In this document: piece by piece, positions 43,926-56,893 of the stretch
Layout of the letters: the number at the start of each line of letters is the position of its first letter
How positions within the stretch are numbered: position 1 is the first letter of the stretch
Source: Macrolepiota albuminosa
Taxonomy: Eukaryota > Basidiomycota > Agaricomycetes > Agaricales > Agaricaceae
NCBI GenBank assembly: GCA_027475525.1
Contig: JAMWFC010000116.1
Location: 1,239,826-1,303,825, forward strand
Direction of reading: 5' to 3'
Length of the DNA stretch: 64,000 bases
The notes under the pieces: generated by a model
Databases searched by the model: none
What the model saw: only the letters and a program-made list of their open reading frames with translations
Told to the model about the DNA's origin: nothing
Made by a program: the position numbers and the translations under genes

Positions 43926-44213
43926 ATGGCTCTGAATTTGAACTACGATCTGAACACGTATCTCACTGTTACCCTCTCTTCAGGCTCACCCTTCCTCGGA
44001 GAACCTGCTCAACTCGCCGTGGTTCATCCTGCTGTCTCACACGTTGGGCAAGTTGGCCAGATGCAGGATTTACAGATTTTCAGCGTCCCGAAGTCAGAGT
44101 GGGAGAGTGTTCACGAAGACGTCTTAGAAAAGCTGAGCAAGGCGAGCGGTGTTGGAAGAGTCGACGTGCAAAAAGTGAAGGCTCGCTCGAAACGGGGTGG
44201 GGATGAGTTGTAA
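43926..44213 (+). CDS. Small intronless protein of unknown function
   Basis: A 95-residue frame starting at ATG 43,926 (MALNLNYDLNTYLTVTL) and ending at TAA 44,211-44,213. No signal peptide, helix or known domain was recognised. It alternates hydrophobic and polar residues like a small soluble beta-rich protein, with a basic C-terminal part (VQKVKARSKRGGDEL). The tight divergent pairing with the kinase gene (97 bp) suggests a shared promoter and supports it being real. A competing frame (43,838-44,206) looks less protein-like. Confidence 0.6.
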   Translation: MALNLNYDLNTYLTVTLSSGSPFLGEPAQLAVVHPAVSHVGQVGQMQDLQIFSVPKSEWESVHEDVLEKLSKASGVGRVDVQKVKARSKRGGDEL

Positions 44214-45128
44214 TTTCAAACGACGCCACAACGTTTGTGCACGTCCTCTTCTCGCAAGGGGTTACTCATGTCAATTCATAGAGATGGTCTTATACACATC
44301 CTGTTTTTACCACATGTCAGGATTGTTTATGAGTCCTCGGTTCTGCCTTTTCGATTAAGTTGTACTGATACCCTTTGTGACCGATAGGAATGACATTGTT
44401 GTATTGAGTCCAAAACATTATTCCTGTATGAGAAACATTGATCCTCTTGTACCCTTTGCCTACAAAATTTTGATAGTTGCAATTGTCTGTTTGGGGCAAA
44501 GATTGAAATCAAATGGGTATCAGGTAGACACGAACTTCGATCTGACTTGTTCTTGGGTCCAAAATTCGGGTAGGTGATCAAAAACGACTCAGTTTGGTGT
44601 TGGCACGGACAACCGAATACCATGAAATACATCATAGTTCGCTTACTAGGTATGCTACGGATGTCTCTGACTTCCAGCGTTGCTAGATCTACCAATATTC
44701 AATTATCCCCAGCCTTATACATAATGTTACCTTTTGTGAGAACTTGAATTGAACGACTCGAATAATCCATCGTTACGGGAGTCAGCAGATTGCCTTGTTG
44801 GCGTCGTAAAGTACCAGGGATAACGCTATCCATTGGCGAAGCCGCCTCACACAAAAGCCGTGCAGTATCGGTTGTGACTGCTACCCCTCATATTTTGATC
44901 GTTTCAGGATTTTTGGGATATTCGAATTTCTATTCCTGTATCCAACCCTTCGCCCTCTCAAACCTCAAGTTAATTACAATAATCCAATCAGATGCTCTGT
45001 ACTAACTGATGAATTACATCGACATATGAACGCATAGGATTGCTAGCATATCAATAATGGTAAAAATGAACGTGTGATATGATAAAGATTTCCTGTTAAT
45101 TTTGAAGATCAAAACGAGTTATTGGCAA
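44214..45128. other. Intergenic region
   Basis: Open frames at 44,327-44,695 (minus) and 44,790-45,005 (plus) have no recognisable features. Nothing else seen. Confidence 0.5.
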
Positions 45129-47960
45129 TCATGTCTGAGCCCCGTCAACCTGTACTGGTTCACCTGACGTTGAAGCACCGATCACCTTCAACGAGTTCAC
45201 ATCCGCCATCCGCCTCCTTCTTTCTCCTACCTTCCAGATAACATCCTTGAGCTCCTGCACAACCTCACCCCCAGGACCCCACTTCTCCGTCACACCTCGT
45301 CGCTCCATCTCCTGACCCGTCGAGAGACCAAGTCCCAACATCCCACCCTCGCTTTCCCTTTTAGCTTTCATAAGCTTTATCCTCTCTTCCCTAGTCAACT
45401 TTGACCTCTCCCTCTTGAACGCACCCACACTCCCTGTGTCCGCCTCGAACACCTGCTCAATCCCTGGCGGCGGCAAGTGCTGCGTCGACGTTGAGAGCAG
45501 GAGATGGGACGTCGCGTCGTCCATTGCTCCCCCATCCACAGCCTCAAGGGCCACCACCGTATAACCCTCAGGCGGGCTCTCCTGCTCAATGTCAAACGAG
45601 AACGTAGAGTCAGGCTTGTCTGACTCGTCGCTCCCATCATGTCCTAGGGCAGGAACATCATCACTGGAATGACTCTCATCTTCAGGACCATAATTGTCTG
45701 GAGGATACACGACGTCCAACAAACGTTCCCTCCCACGTTCACATTCCCGCAAGGCGAGTCCCAATTCTCGGCGTAGACGCTCATAAGCCTCGATAGCCGG
45801 AGATATTGGTGGTGGCGGTGCTGCAGGAGACTCATCAGGAGAAGATGAAATTGAAATAGGACGTGTCCGACGTCGCCGACGACGGTCAAGGACTGCCCTA
45901 TCAGGAACACGAGTCTCCTCGCGTTCCCGCAGAGCTGTGACGCACTGCTGTAGATTCTCTCTCGCGTCATCTAAGGCCGATTGAATGGCATCCACGTGCG
46001 TCGCGAACCTTGACAAATGGCTCGGTAACGGGGCGAAGGAAATGCTCATATTTCGCCTGTTGGATAACGGTGATGATGAGCCCACGGAACTTTCCATACT
46101 ATTGTCGTTATCACGGGGTAAGTCTTTCAGAGATAACGGTGTAGGATTCTGATCTCGCAACCTTTGCTGTTCAAACTCAGTGATCACTTCCGATAATCGT
46201 GATGACGCGTCCACAAGGGTAATTGTCAACAGCCCCATCACGCTGCGCACGTCTTCCCAATATCCATCATCATCCTCATCCATAAAGCGTAAAGCGAGAA
46301 GATGCGAACATGCATATCTTTTAGACGCCAAGGCACTTTGCAATGCGTGATGTAGGGCCAGAAGGGACAGGGGATGACGTGAAACTTGTACAGGTGTTAA
46401 TCGTGATCCAGAGTGATATGTAGATGATATATGCGGCGGCGTACGTGGGGATCGTGGAGTGAAGCGAGAAGGAACGGGACTGGAGTGACTGGTTGGGGAT
46501 AACTTGAATGCATCCATTCCGTCTGTCTTTCGTTTCCTGTGTAGAGCCAAAGCAGCCGCACCGAACGTCAGAGTCTCATCAGCAGTGTGGGGCACATGTT
46601 CGTATGCATCCTCGTCCTCTGATTCCTCGTTCACGGGTGGTACCGACGATTGTGGGGGTGTCACCGGTGCACTAGCAGTTGTTAGAGGCGAGTCGGAAGT
46701 GACAAGTATCGACGAAACATTGGATCTGCGCTTTACTCGTCTGAATGTCGGGCTATTTAGTTGACCGAGCCTGGAGTATGTCCCGCTCCAAGTCTGGCGT
46801 TTAGCTTCCTTGGAGAGAAAGGGGTCAGATGGCATAGACAGTGTACGCCGATGGGATTGAAGAGATAGTAGTCTTGTGCGTGCATCGTGCGAGAAGGATG
46901 AAGTCGTAGGAGAGGGAGGTGCATACATCTCAGATAATTGAGAGAGCTCTGAAGGTGATGTGAGAGCTGAGAAGAGTTGACGGACATTGTCGCACTGCGT
47001 TTGCGTTGTGAGTAAGGTCGTATGGAGGGCAATGCGAAGAGCCGAGGATGAAGGCGGAGTAGCCGCGCCATATAATATGCTAGAAGATTGTTAAGTAATT
47101 ATATATATTGAAGCACTAAATCTTTCACCTTGGCTCGTCACTATTGACAATATCGAGGGCTGCCTGAACAACCTTTTCCCATTCGTTATTAGACGAGATT
47201 AATTCATTGAGAGATTCCATAGACTATAATGGATAACTTAGTACAATAGAGCATTTCCATGATGGCTCAGGCACATACAGGTGACATCTCATGCTTCAAC
47301 GTCTCGCTGGCATTGATAGTATATACAATGATTCCAAGAGTTGCAAGAGCCAGGACATTATATCCGGCACGGAGAAAAAAACCAAATGCGACGATTACAA
47401 AGGAGGTTATTAGATATGAAGAGTCATGCAATATTGCTGGTAGGGATGTGGAGATATCCCGGTATGCCGTCGAAGTTTGGCTGTGATTTAATTGTCCCGG
47501 CAGATCTGGGAGCTGTGACTGGGAAGTTCGAGCATGTGCAGAGGAAAGAGAGACCGCGAGCAGGGTGGAAGATATTACATCGTACTTGAAGCGTTCAACA
47601 AAGGGACTACACTGGTTAGAAAGATTTGGGAGGTCGAGAGCCGAGATCACGGCCAAGATAATCTGTTTTAAGACGGTAACGCTGGGCGAGGAACTGAGGA
47701 GGTAGGTATATACTCACATCTGTAATCTTTATTATAAATGGAGTTCGCCATTCAGGGCTGTCTTCCTCTCCGTCGTCAAAACTCGTGGCCCACCATGGGT
47801 CAAATTCAGATTCAAGCTCGACCGAGCTTCCTGGAATGGTATTTCGAGCCTCGCCCGCATCTTTTCGAACCATATAAGAAGGTTGAGCGAACACAACGTT
47901 TTGACACGTACTTCGTAGGTACTGTTCAAGGGGATGATCGTCGAATAAGGCTTGGGCCAT
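45129..47960 (-). CDS. Vezatin/myosin-binding-type membrane protein
   Basis: Four exons: 47,960 to about 47,719, about 47,661-47,284, about 47,223-47,130 and about 47,081-45,129, giving about 890 residues. The first intron is placed so that the frame runs from IIKITD into IILAVISALD. The N-terminal third contains two adjacent hydrophobic segments (SYLITSFVIVAFGFFLRA and NVLALATLGIIVYTI). The last exon is Ser/Pro-rich with a long helical centre and ends with a charged FKRERSKLTREERIKLMKAK stretch. The two close N-terminal helices plus this late motif are typical of fungal proteins with the Vezatin/myosin-binding domain, which in yeast (Inp2) links organelles to myosin V. Assignment is from architecture and motif memory, so the exact role is open. 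Confidence 0.65.
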
Positions 47961-48733
47961 GCAAGACGTGACAAAGCACGGCTAAAATTGAGATACCTGT
48001 GGTCGTCAAAAGTCGTGAGTAGCGGGATGGTAAGAGGGGAGCGAAAGTAGGAAGAGAGGGCCAACAATCAGAAAGCAGACAGCCAGTTGGAACAACTTGC
48101 ACCGGAAATATCTTTGTTTACGTAAGGTAATGCAAACAACCTTTGACGTCGCGGGAGTCAGGTCTACTCAGTCAACGCCGTTCGAAGATAAAGAAGATGG
48201 AAATTTGTTGTTATAGTTTCATTATCATTGAAGTTAAAGGGGCACACCGAGATCTCATAGAAAACATCTATGAAGGGAAAACTACTACTGTTTAAGGTCA
48301 GTTCAAACTCGGGAATGGCCTGTATATTCATTTGTTCATATCTATTGAGAAGCTGAATACATGTTATGTACCCTTGTGGAGGATGCGGGGTATCGAACCG
48401 AACAACACGCCACGTGGTCCTGAACCATTGATATCTTGTTGGAACAAGCATGTACCATGTATGATAGAGTCGGCGCGGTAGAAACAGAGTCCATTCGTTC
48501 ATATTTGCACTCGAGGATGAAGAAAGCACACTGGAAGAGATATCGTAAGAGTATGGCAACGGCATCAGGTACACGTGAGAACGCTTATGTTCCATCATTC
48601 TCTGGTTCCCACCCATTTTACTCTCTGTCGCTGTTTCCCTACAGTTCTTCTCGGCGTTCTCCCCTCGTTGTCACCGTCGCCTCAGCGAGCCTCACGTTCC
48701 TTCATAAACCCACTCTCTTTACTTATCTGAAAA
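47961..48733. other. Divergent promoter region, one doubtful frame
   Basis: A minus-strand frame at 48,164-48,616 (150 codons) has no known domain and lies where the promoter of the 48,734 gene would be. An alternative upstream exon of the Vezatin-type gene (to 48,067) does not splice in frame with the downstream exon. Neither is accepted. Confidence 0.4.
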
Positions 48734-50137
48734 ATGACTCTCCATAACCGATACCCTTCTCATCGCCGACTTCAAGCCCGTCAACTTCACAAAATTGAAG
48801 GCTTCCTCTCTGCTGCCGTCTTTGGACAGGGCTTTAAAGGTCAGCCCGAGAGCACATCTACCACTGAAACCACATGTATGCGTGCCAATCCCACCTTACA
48901 ACAGTGTTTTTGATGTTTTTCTATAGCGTCTTCGCCAACAGCCATACCTACCACGACCAACACTCAGGGCGATAATGGATCAGGCAATAGCAGTGACAAT
49001 GAAAGTTCGACCACGACACGGACTCCAAAACACCCATCACATAATGCCACTCCATCTTTGAGCTCGAGTCTTTCTGAGACGTCGACGCCGACCATCACAA
49101 GCCAACCGGAGATCACGTCTGTGTCAACTTCCACAGAGAAAACATTGAAAAAGCCTGCAAAAACTTCGACAACCTCTTCTTCGGCCTCTTCTTTGAGCTC
49201 GGCTACGAGCTCATCTAAGTCCATCCCAACCTCTACCTTGCTCAAATCTACTTCGATCCAAGTAATTAGTTCTTTGGTTCATGATCACCAGTCTTAGCTC
49301 ATTGTTTTAGCATGTCATCTCTACTGCTCCCGCTGTTACGAAGACACGCACAACTGACTTCGTGACTCCGACGACGTCTGACACAACTGCTATCATCAGC
49401 ACCACTCCCTCTGCTACTCCATCAAGCGGTCTCAGTACGGGAGCTATTGTTGGTAGCGTCGCTGGAGGCATTGCCGGTCTCGTTGCTATCTTTTTTATCG
49501 TCGCATTCGTTCTCGTAAGTTCATCATTTGTTTGTGTTACTCGTCACACCGAATCTATTGAAAGCGTCGTTGGCGCCGCAACCGCATCCGCGATGAAGAC
49601 TTGAACCCCGAGGACTTTGCCCGTGGCCCCGACATGACAGAAACTGGCAATGGTCAAAACAATAATCCCTTCGTTCCAGCTCCCCCCAATCCTGCGTTCC
49701 GCCACCACAGTATTGCCCCGTCCATCAGCAGCGGTCCCAATATGGCTGGGCAGGGTACTTACGCGTATGGTAACGACGCCTCTTACACTGGTGCCGCCTA
49801 CGTCAATGCCCCTTACGCTGCCGGTGGGGCTGCTGCATACGGCACATTTGAAGCTCATGACGACGCAATCAATGGCGCCTACAGCTCAGATCCCAGACCG
49901 CAGCAAGCTTATAACGCTGAGGCGTATGGTTCGTATGCTTATTCCACCAACGGATCACATGCTGTCACGACAGGATTACAACACGACCATCCATATCAGG
50001 CTCACTACCGGGACAACGACCCCGCCCCTGCTCCTGCCCATGTCCCTGCCCCAGCTCTTGTAGCAGGTGCCCCGGCAGTTCCTGCTAATCGTGCCCCATC
50101 TCTTTATAACGTTGAAGATGCTTATGGAGGAATCTAA
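48734..50137 (+). CDS. Single-pass membrane protein, DAYGG family paralogue 3
   Basis: Four exons: 48,734-48,875, 48,927-49,261, 49,311-49,514 and 49,565-50,137, all phases consistent, giving about 417 residues. The N-terminus MTLHNRYPSHRRLQARQL is close in style to paralogue 1 (MGLHNDHKLFHRRVAALKQ). There is no clear signal peptide. The ectodomain is Ser/Thr-rich, followed by the helix AIVGSVAGGIAGLVAIFFIV, with exon 3 ending directly after it. The tail starts with RRWRRNRIRDEDL, lacks the FRRSA...EDP motif of the other two in recognisable form, is Ala/Tyr/Pro/His-rich, and ends in DAYGGI. Because exon count, helix position and C-terminus agree with 4,205 and 22,003, the three form a family. 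The shorter tail accounts for most of the size difference. Confidence 0.85.
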
Positions 50138-51085
50138 TACTGAGCAGCGATGCCAGACTACGTTGACGATGCTGACGACCTATTCGCTAAAGTTCCTCCA
50201 TCTGCCCAATTCCCTTTCTTCTCATGGTCATATTTATTCAAGGAGAAAAAGTTTCCTCGGATAGTTTTGTTATTTTTCTTTCACATTTCCGCGTCACCTA
50301 CATTAGTTCTGTGCCGTGTTTTTCTTGTTTCATTCGTATACCCGCAACTCCTCCACCTAGACGGCTCCCCTTCATTCCCCATTCATACTCGCTCACCCGA
50401 ACCCCTGTTGCAAGTATACCAGATACCAACATGATCTTCTCACGCATTTCGCCCACGCACGCATGCTCTTATGTTTCACCTTAGTATCGCCTTCCCATGA
50501 ACTTCTTTACCAATCTTGATCACAGATCGTGCGTGGCTCGTCTATTCTTCAGTTTCACACACTCCTGGTTACTATGCCTCATACGATAGTTTCCATATCG
50601 ATTTATCACTTCTCCATTTCTCGCGGTTTTATCTGTGTTCTTGTGGAAATTTCTTCAAGACCGTTTTTGTTGTTGGTTGCCTTGTCGAACTGTTTGGTTT
50701 CATAGTTGGATCTTTTTTAAATATATATGTGTGTCATCGCATTTGCTTTGTGGGACCATCAAAATCAGAGCGCTTATCATTGGTCCAGTATTTCAACAGA
50801 AATGTTGGATAGTATCAACTGATCAAAATTGAGCAGAGCGAGGGAACCACGGAAAACTACAGGTACAGAGGTACAAGTGAGGACGGAGCCGGACTCAATG
50901 CAGTATATAATATGCGAGGGTTGTAGTTAGTAAGTAGGAGTCAAAGGAGAGGAGATTTAAAACACCATGAACCCAAATTGATCTAGAAGACTCCAACGCT
51001 ATATAACGTTGACGAAGCCCGAATGCAGACAGACTCCATGAAAATCAACTCTTCTTTCTCAGATTCTGCTTTTCAGCCTTAGAAT
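50138..51085. other. Convergent intergenic region
   Basis: Pyrimidine-rich sequence with short overlapping open frames (50,150-50,832) and no domain. It likely contains the 3' untranslated regions of the two converging genes. Confidence 0.5.
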
Positions 51086-52061
51086 TTAAAACGCGCGTGC
51101 CCGACCCAATTCCGACACCGTAGTCATAGCTTGGGGTTGACCTGAAGGCAGAGGAGGCGACGGCCGAGCCGTAACTTCATTCTCATCGTCCTCTTGCGGA
51201 CGCCGCCGTTGCCTGCGTCGCCAAAAGAGGTATCCAAGCACTGCAAAGGCAGTGAGGCCGACGGCAAGCCCTATTGTAATGCCTGCGGCCTCTGCTACCA
51301 ATGTGCTATGATTGCTAGAAGAAGGCAGAGGAGAACTCGAAGGAGCTGCGCTAGTAAATATAGGAAGGGTAGGAGAAGGGGGTAGCGTCATTGAGGGAAG
51401 GAATACTGAGGTTGCACTGTATGGCGATTTATTTATCGTAACACGAAGGAAGCGAAGACTGCGCACGGATTCCCTGTCACAGTTAAATTGATAGAACCGA
51501 TGTCCAGTCTGGTGGGTAGTTGGTCTGGGACAAAGGTAAGAACGACCGTGGTTATTTCTGCCTCTGGAAGCTGAAGGACAGATACCGTTCCTATAGATGA
51601 TTTAAAAGTGTCTGCGACGACCGTACCACTATTTGATACAGTGAGATTTGTAGTAGCGTTTGATAAAGGTGAGGTAGAGAAGTAAAATGCCGACGCTTCA
51701 AGAAGTTAAGGAGCTGCAGTTGAAAAGGCGAAACACTGATTGCACGACACACCTCGAAATTGAAAGAATACCTGTGGTATGATGTCCCCAGGAGCCGGTC
51801 CATGTGTAGAAACAAACGTCATGCCGGAAAGGTCAATGACTTGCCTTTGTAAACATTTTAAAAGCCGCGGTCGACGATCTGACATTTAGTTACTCACCAA
51901 GCATCCTCACATGGCTTTGTACTATCATTACCACAGAGGAATGGTGTATATTCAATCTGGGGTGCGGTCACAGGGATTGTGACATTTACTTGATCATTGG
52001 CGAGTAAGCAGGATACGAGAGATAGTGAAAATACGACAAGAGAAAACAAATCGAATAGCAT
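51086..52061 (-). CDS. Type I single-pass membrane protein with signal peptide, unknown function
   Basis: Start ATG 52,061. The first ~22 residues (MLFDLFSLVVFSLSLVSCLL) form a clear signal peptide. Exons run 52,061 to about 51,903, about 51,849-51,775, then about 51,691-51,602, about 51,600-51,476 and 51,424-51,086; the middle boundaries are inferred. The ectodomain reads like a small beta-sandwich with Cys residues near FLCGNDSTKPCEDAW and several Asn-Xaa-Thr/Ser sites (NLTVSNSGT, INLTVTGN). A Ser/Pro-rich stalk precedes the helix GITIGLAVGLTAFAVLGYLF, then a short basic tail (WRRRQRRR) ends in GRARAF. The plan is common among Agaricomycete surface proteins. No named family was recognised, and it does not share the DAYGG terminus. 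Confidence 0.65.
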
Positions 52062-52850
52062 GTCAAACGATTCGAGGCTTGCAACATCCACGGAGGTGCC
52101 ACAGCGCTCGCGCGCGCGATTTTGAAGACGACGAAATCTTAAGAGGCTGCTGGGACCAAGTCTACAACCCAACTGTATAGGGAGAGACCCCAGCTCTGCA
52201 TACAAAAAATCGAAGCAGAGAAGGTGGAAGGTGGACGGTCAAGTTAAGAGGACTTCTGTTTCCATGGGCGAAATGTGTGGGCAAAGTTGTAAACTTATCC
52301 TCCAATACATTGGATCCGGGAATCACCAACGGATTATCGGCCTCGGCATTATCGCTACAACGAGGCACATTAGCGCTTTTAAATCAAGAAATCCTATGGA
52401 AAAGACTCAAAGTTTGGATATTTGCTGCAGATGCAACGGGCCGGGTCGAGTTGGTCATCAGGCACCCTCATGCTAAATTCGCTCTAATTCCTGTGGCTTG
52501 AAAGATCCACTTATGAGACCTCTGAGTTTAAGAAGGAAAGGTCTGAGAAGGTTTGAACGTGATCCCATCTGCACATGCATCATGTGCTCAATTGATTTCA
52601 GAAGTGGCGTGTGATAAGGACCATCGAAAACGATTCTTTTGGGGCACAGATATCATGCACTAGTGACAGTTGACTGTTGAAGCTGTGTGATGACCTCATG
52701 GAGAATCGATACCCAAACCGAGCCTGGGCCAAGCACTCTCTGACAGTTGGTGTTCCCGCATGGACTATCAGGCCTCGTTGGTATTGATGTGCATCAGCAA
52801 AGTATGATTGGATTGGCATGCTCTGAGAGCCTGTCCAGTAAACTCCGGAG
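52062..52850. other. Transition from gene-rich to repeat-rich DNA
   Basis: No gene seen. CpG dinucleotides thin out along this stretch. Confidence 0.45.
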
Positions 52851-53011
52851 CCACAGTGCTCCAGAAAAGGTATGGTGCTGTCTAGCCCATGTCGAGTATT
52901 ACAATGAGTGTGTACATCTGTCAAGTGAGTCAGAAGTTGTACCTGTAGACTGTCTATCACTAGGTATTAATAGACAGGACACAGGGTTTTCCATAAAAGC
53001 AAGCAGCACTT

Positions 53012-53088
53012 GTTGAAATTGAACCAATGACCTTTTGGGTATACACCTCTTATGATGCTCTAACCACTGAGCTAAAGCACTAACTAAC
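53012..53088 (-). other. tRNA-like sequence (pseudo-tRNA or SINE head)
   Basis: On the minus strand the sequence has an A-box (TAGCTCAGTGG) in a D-arm GCTC-loop-GAGC, a B-box-like GGTTCAATTTC, and an acceptor stem AGTGCTT/AAGTGCT with two G-T pairs. The region between the arms is too long and does not form a normal anticodon stem. That suggests a decayed tRNA or a tRNA-derived short element. Confidence 0.4.
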
Positions 53089-56000
53089 TTTTAGATCAAG
53101 TAGCCTAACCCATTCACTTCCTGAGAATGCTGAGCTCTCAATGTGAGATTCAATCATACTGGCACATCAGTGGGGCATACATATTAGTATATATACAGAA
53201 ATCCTTGGATGTTTTTTCAAATACCTTTGGAATTCCTCAGTTGGGGTCTTTATTGAGATTTTCTCAATTTACTAAAAATACCCTTTTCCTGTATACTTTC
53301 AAATTATATCAAAAGATAATTTGACCCAAAAATGTTTATTGCTCAATTAGCTTCTTTTTACATGTTTAAAACATCAATGAACATGCTATAGAGCATGTAA
53401 TGAGAGTATACAATCATAGCTACAAATATGATATGATGAGCCACTTGTACTAGCCAGGATTTGAACTTTTACATTGGATTCCCTGCTGCTCCCACCTGTT
53501 ATATGTGCTATTTTGGGCCATTGTTGACTAATACCTGAACAATTACTCCTTCCTGGCTTCATTTATGGTCTTTCAAATGTCAAAAGATTGCTTTTTCACT
53601 TTATTTTGTCTGTATGTAATCTGGAATAATATTTTGATGAGAGTATTCCAAGGATAATACACTTTGACATGTCACCTTACCCCTTTCTTACTATGCAGTT
53701 GGCAATCATTATCTGTGCTCTACATTCATTGTATGTGATTTCTGAGATGACACAGCTCCTAAAAGTTGCATCAAGACTAGGTTCTGCATCTTGAGACAGT
53801 TTCTATTATTTAGATTTAATACTCTCACTGATAATTCTACTGACAATGTTAGTAGATATGACTCTGCAATCTTGTGACAATCATATACCTTACTTAAGAA
53901 TTTACTTCTATCATAAGTCTATTCATTCTTCATTTTTTAGTCAGAGCTAAGATCATCTTGTAGCTAGGATTTGTTGTAAATAGAAGTAAGAATTATATCT
54001 GGTAAAGTAAGTGTTAGTATATGAGTGGGAATTGTAAAATATATATACACTTTAGGAGTAACCAATGTAGTGGTAAGTGACTGAGGTGTGGCAACAAGAA
54101 AATATTAAGAAAATTGTACATAAATAGTAAGCAAAGAGAGTAAGAAGATGACTTAAAATGAGAATATGAGGCAAGAGACCCAATCTCAACAAGATTAACC
54201 AACCAAGTCCAAGTTAATTCTTTTATGCCATTCTGCAGGAGATCACAAGATTTCAAAAGCTCAATTTACACAGAAGAACCAGAATTCTTGTTGGGTTAAC
54301 CAGTACTATATATGTAGAAAATATAAACTGAAGATTATGTAAACTTCAGCTGGACTATTTACTGAAGTCACTACACATTCCCAGGTTAAACTGATCCTAT
54401 TGTAGCTCTTCATTAAAGCAGTATAGTGCAGAATAACTTATGGTATAGGGAGAAATACAGATTACATTTGTGTAAATATTGATATTGAAATTGTATGTAT
54501 TGCTGTTCATAAGCATAATTCAAAAAATTGTTCTGTAAATATATAAAAAAAAATAGAAAAACAAAAAGTAAATAATTCAGTTCTCTATGTCATCTCTATA
54601 TGCATAGAATATGTTGACATTGACATGTCCACTATACAAGAATAGATACATTTCTGTGTGACATGGCTTCAAGTTCATAGCTTGTAAAGGGGGTTATCCA
54701 ACAAAATATGCCAAAAACAGGCAACAAACTTGCTCCTTGTGATTATTAAGTAACTTAACTCTTCTTATAACCTCTTTGAAGCATGTAAATGCTTGAATAA
54801 TATGTGTGTGTGCAAATCTGAGTATGTGTTAGTCTAATAAAGCCAAAAAGAAGGCATAAAGCTACATACTTGATACCCTGAACTACACCAAACTACACCA
54901 GTCACTCTGCCTTTATTTTTTTGATTTTATACAATGAGTTGCTGCTGATAGTTTGAAAAACAGCATGAAATGATTCATTGGAAGTTGATAAGCAATTCAT
55001 AAATATGTTAGGTCAAAATTGATGTTCAATGTAGAGTCCAGGTTAAGCAATATTTAGTATGCCATGACAGTCTTAATGCATTAAATCATATGTGACAGTT
55101 ACTAATATGCATCAGTGTTGCTCCTATTGGATTTTATTTGGTTTTGCAGAATGCATGCTGCCTCTATTGCTCATTGGGATCAACTCTCATCTGTGAAGGT
55201 TATGACTCAAACCAAGTATCATTCTTTCTCTCTACTTGCTTTCTCAGAAATATTGGTATTGCATTCTTGTATTCTTGTTATTAGAAACCAGAATATCAAC
55301 CTGGGCTTCAATGCACACTCCTTATTAGATGTACACATGCATCTTGGACTCCAAGTGTATGATATGTTCAAGCTCCTTTATTTTTATTTTTATTATTTTT
55401 ATTGTTATTATTTTTTCTCTGCAGATTTCACCATATCTGGTACTAAATGCTTAAAGCATGCAACTCCTTGAGATCTTCTAAAGACACTGGAATCTTTGTA
55501 TCCAAGATCATTAAGTGCTTTGAATGTCTCTGCTTTTCTAGAAACTTTCCTGCACCTCCCATTCTCAAACAACTCAGCTGTCTGGAGAAAAGTTCAAGAT
55601 CACAGATACTGTAAAGTAGACAATTTTTATTTGATTTTGAATATGTAATAGAATCTTGCATCCATCAGTAGAACCCACCATTGCTGGCACATCAATGCCA
55701 ATAGTTTTGCTACCTTTGTTTTTGTCAAGACTGGCATGAAGTTGTGGTTTGTGGCATTGTCTAAACCTAAAAACTATGATGACTTTGGAGCATGGGATCT
55801 CCATGTTAACAATTTCTACACTAAAAAGCCAAACAATAAAAAATAGAACATTGAGCTACTTGTTCTGCAGCCAAGTTCTATGCTGTTTGTCTACTGGTTA
55901 TTTCTTTTTCTTGTATTATTTACTGATAATGCATTATTACACATCATGCATCCATGTTTACCTCATGCCATAGTTACCCCCATATCTATAATATGCTGTG

Positions 56001-56533
56001 GGGATCATTTTTACAACACATCAACTTTTGCTGCCTTGATAACTATTACATTGCTTTTACATCAATATCCAATACAAACCACAGCCTCACCTCAGACACA
56101 GTGCTAATGTGCCTCTTCATATATTTTATACTTGTTTTTGTTGATTTAGTGATTAAACACAGTATATGCAGTCATCGTTACATCTGTTTATACCATTCAT
56201 ATATGTGCAAATTATGACAATGTTCACATTCTAAACACAAACTCAGGAGACAGTGTGCTGATCATTTTATGCAATTATTTTGAATTGCATGATGCACTTG
56301 TATCTTTGGACTATGCTTAGAGCAGCAATCTTCAATCCTTTGAGAGATGTCTGTTAAAATCCCAGTCTGCATGCAAAACCTTATGTACTAGTTCTTCTTT
56401 AATCACAACTTTGAAAGTGAGTCCAATGGCAGTGTTATAACAGGTCTGCCTGCACTTGAATACATATTGTCTTGGTTTCTGGCTACACATGGTTGTGTTC
56501 TTATACACTACAAAAAATCACATGGCTGAATTA

Positions 56534-56747
56534 CAGTGGCTCAAAAAACTGTCCCAATGTTTTATACTTTTTCAAAGATGACATTGGCATGATGGATGAG
56601 AAGTGTTTAAAATCCGAATTAAATCATGTAAAATACTATGACATTGTAGCTACAAAATAAATCTAGATTTATGTAATTGAGATCAAAACTGATGGAGCAA
56701 TGGTCATTTTAAAATATTCACTCATTGGGACAGTTTTTTGAGCATCT
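56534..56747 (+). repeat. Left terminal inverted repeat of the Tc1 element
   Basis: Ends inward with GGGACAGTTTTTTGAGCATC, a reversed copy of the outer end, so each repeat is itself bounded by opposed copies of the same ~20-bp motif. It matches 57,927-58,140 in reverse complement with scattered changes. Confidence 0.85.
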
Positions 56748-56893
56748 TTAATTTTTTAGGTTTATCCCTATTTTACTCAGAAATACAGAGTAAGTTGCAT
56801 GTGGGAAGATAAACAAAGTCATGTGACCATGTTTAGATATATTTGGGAGTAGTTCAAGCTGGTTGAACCACATCTTGACCTTCAACCACCATC

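Noticed and set aside
48164..48616. A 150-codon minus-strand frame upstream of DAYGG paralogue 3
   Set aside because: No domain, and it occupies the expected promoter. It could be real, but the sequence alone does not support it.
51086..52061. A fourth member of the DAYGG family
   Set aside because: It has a true signal peptide, different exon layout and no DAYGG terminus.
53440..53520. A second tRNA-like stretch (reverse strand GTTCAAATCC)
   Set aside because: Only the B-box-like part fits; no matching acceptor stem or A-box was found.
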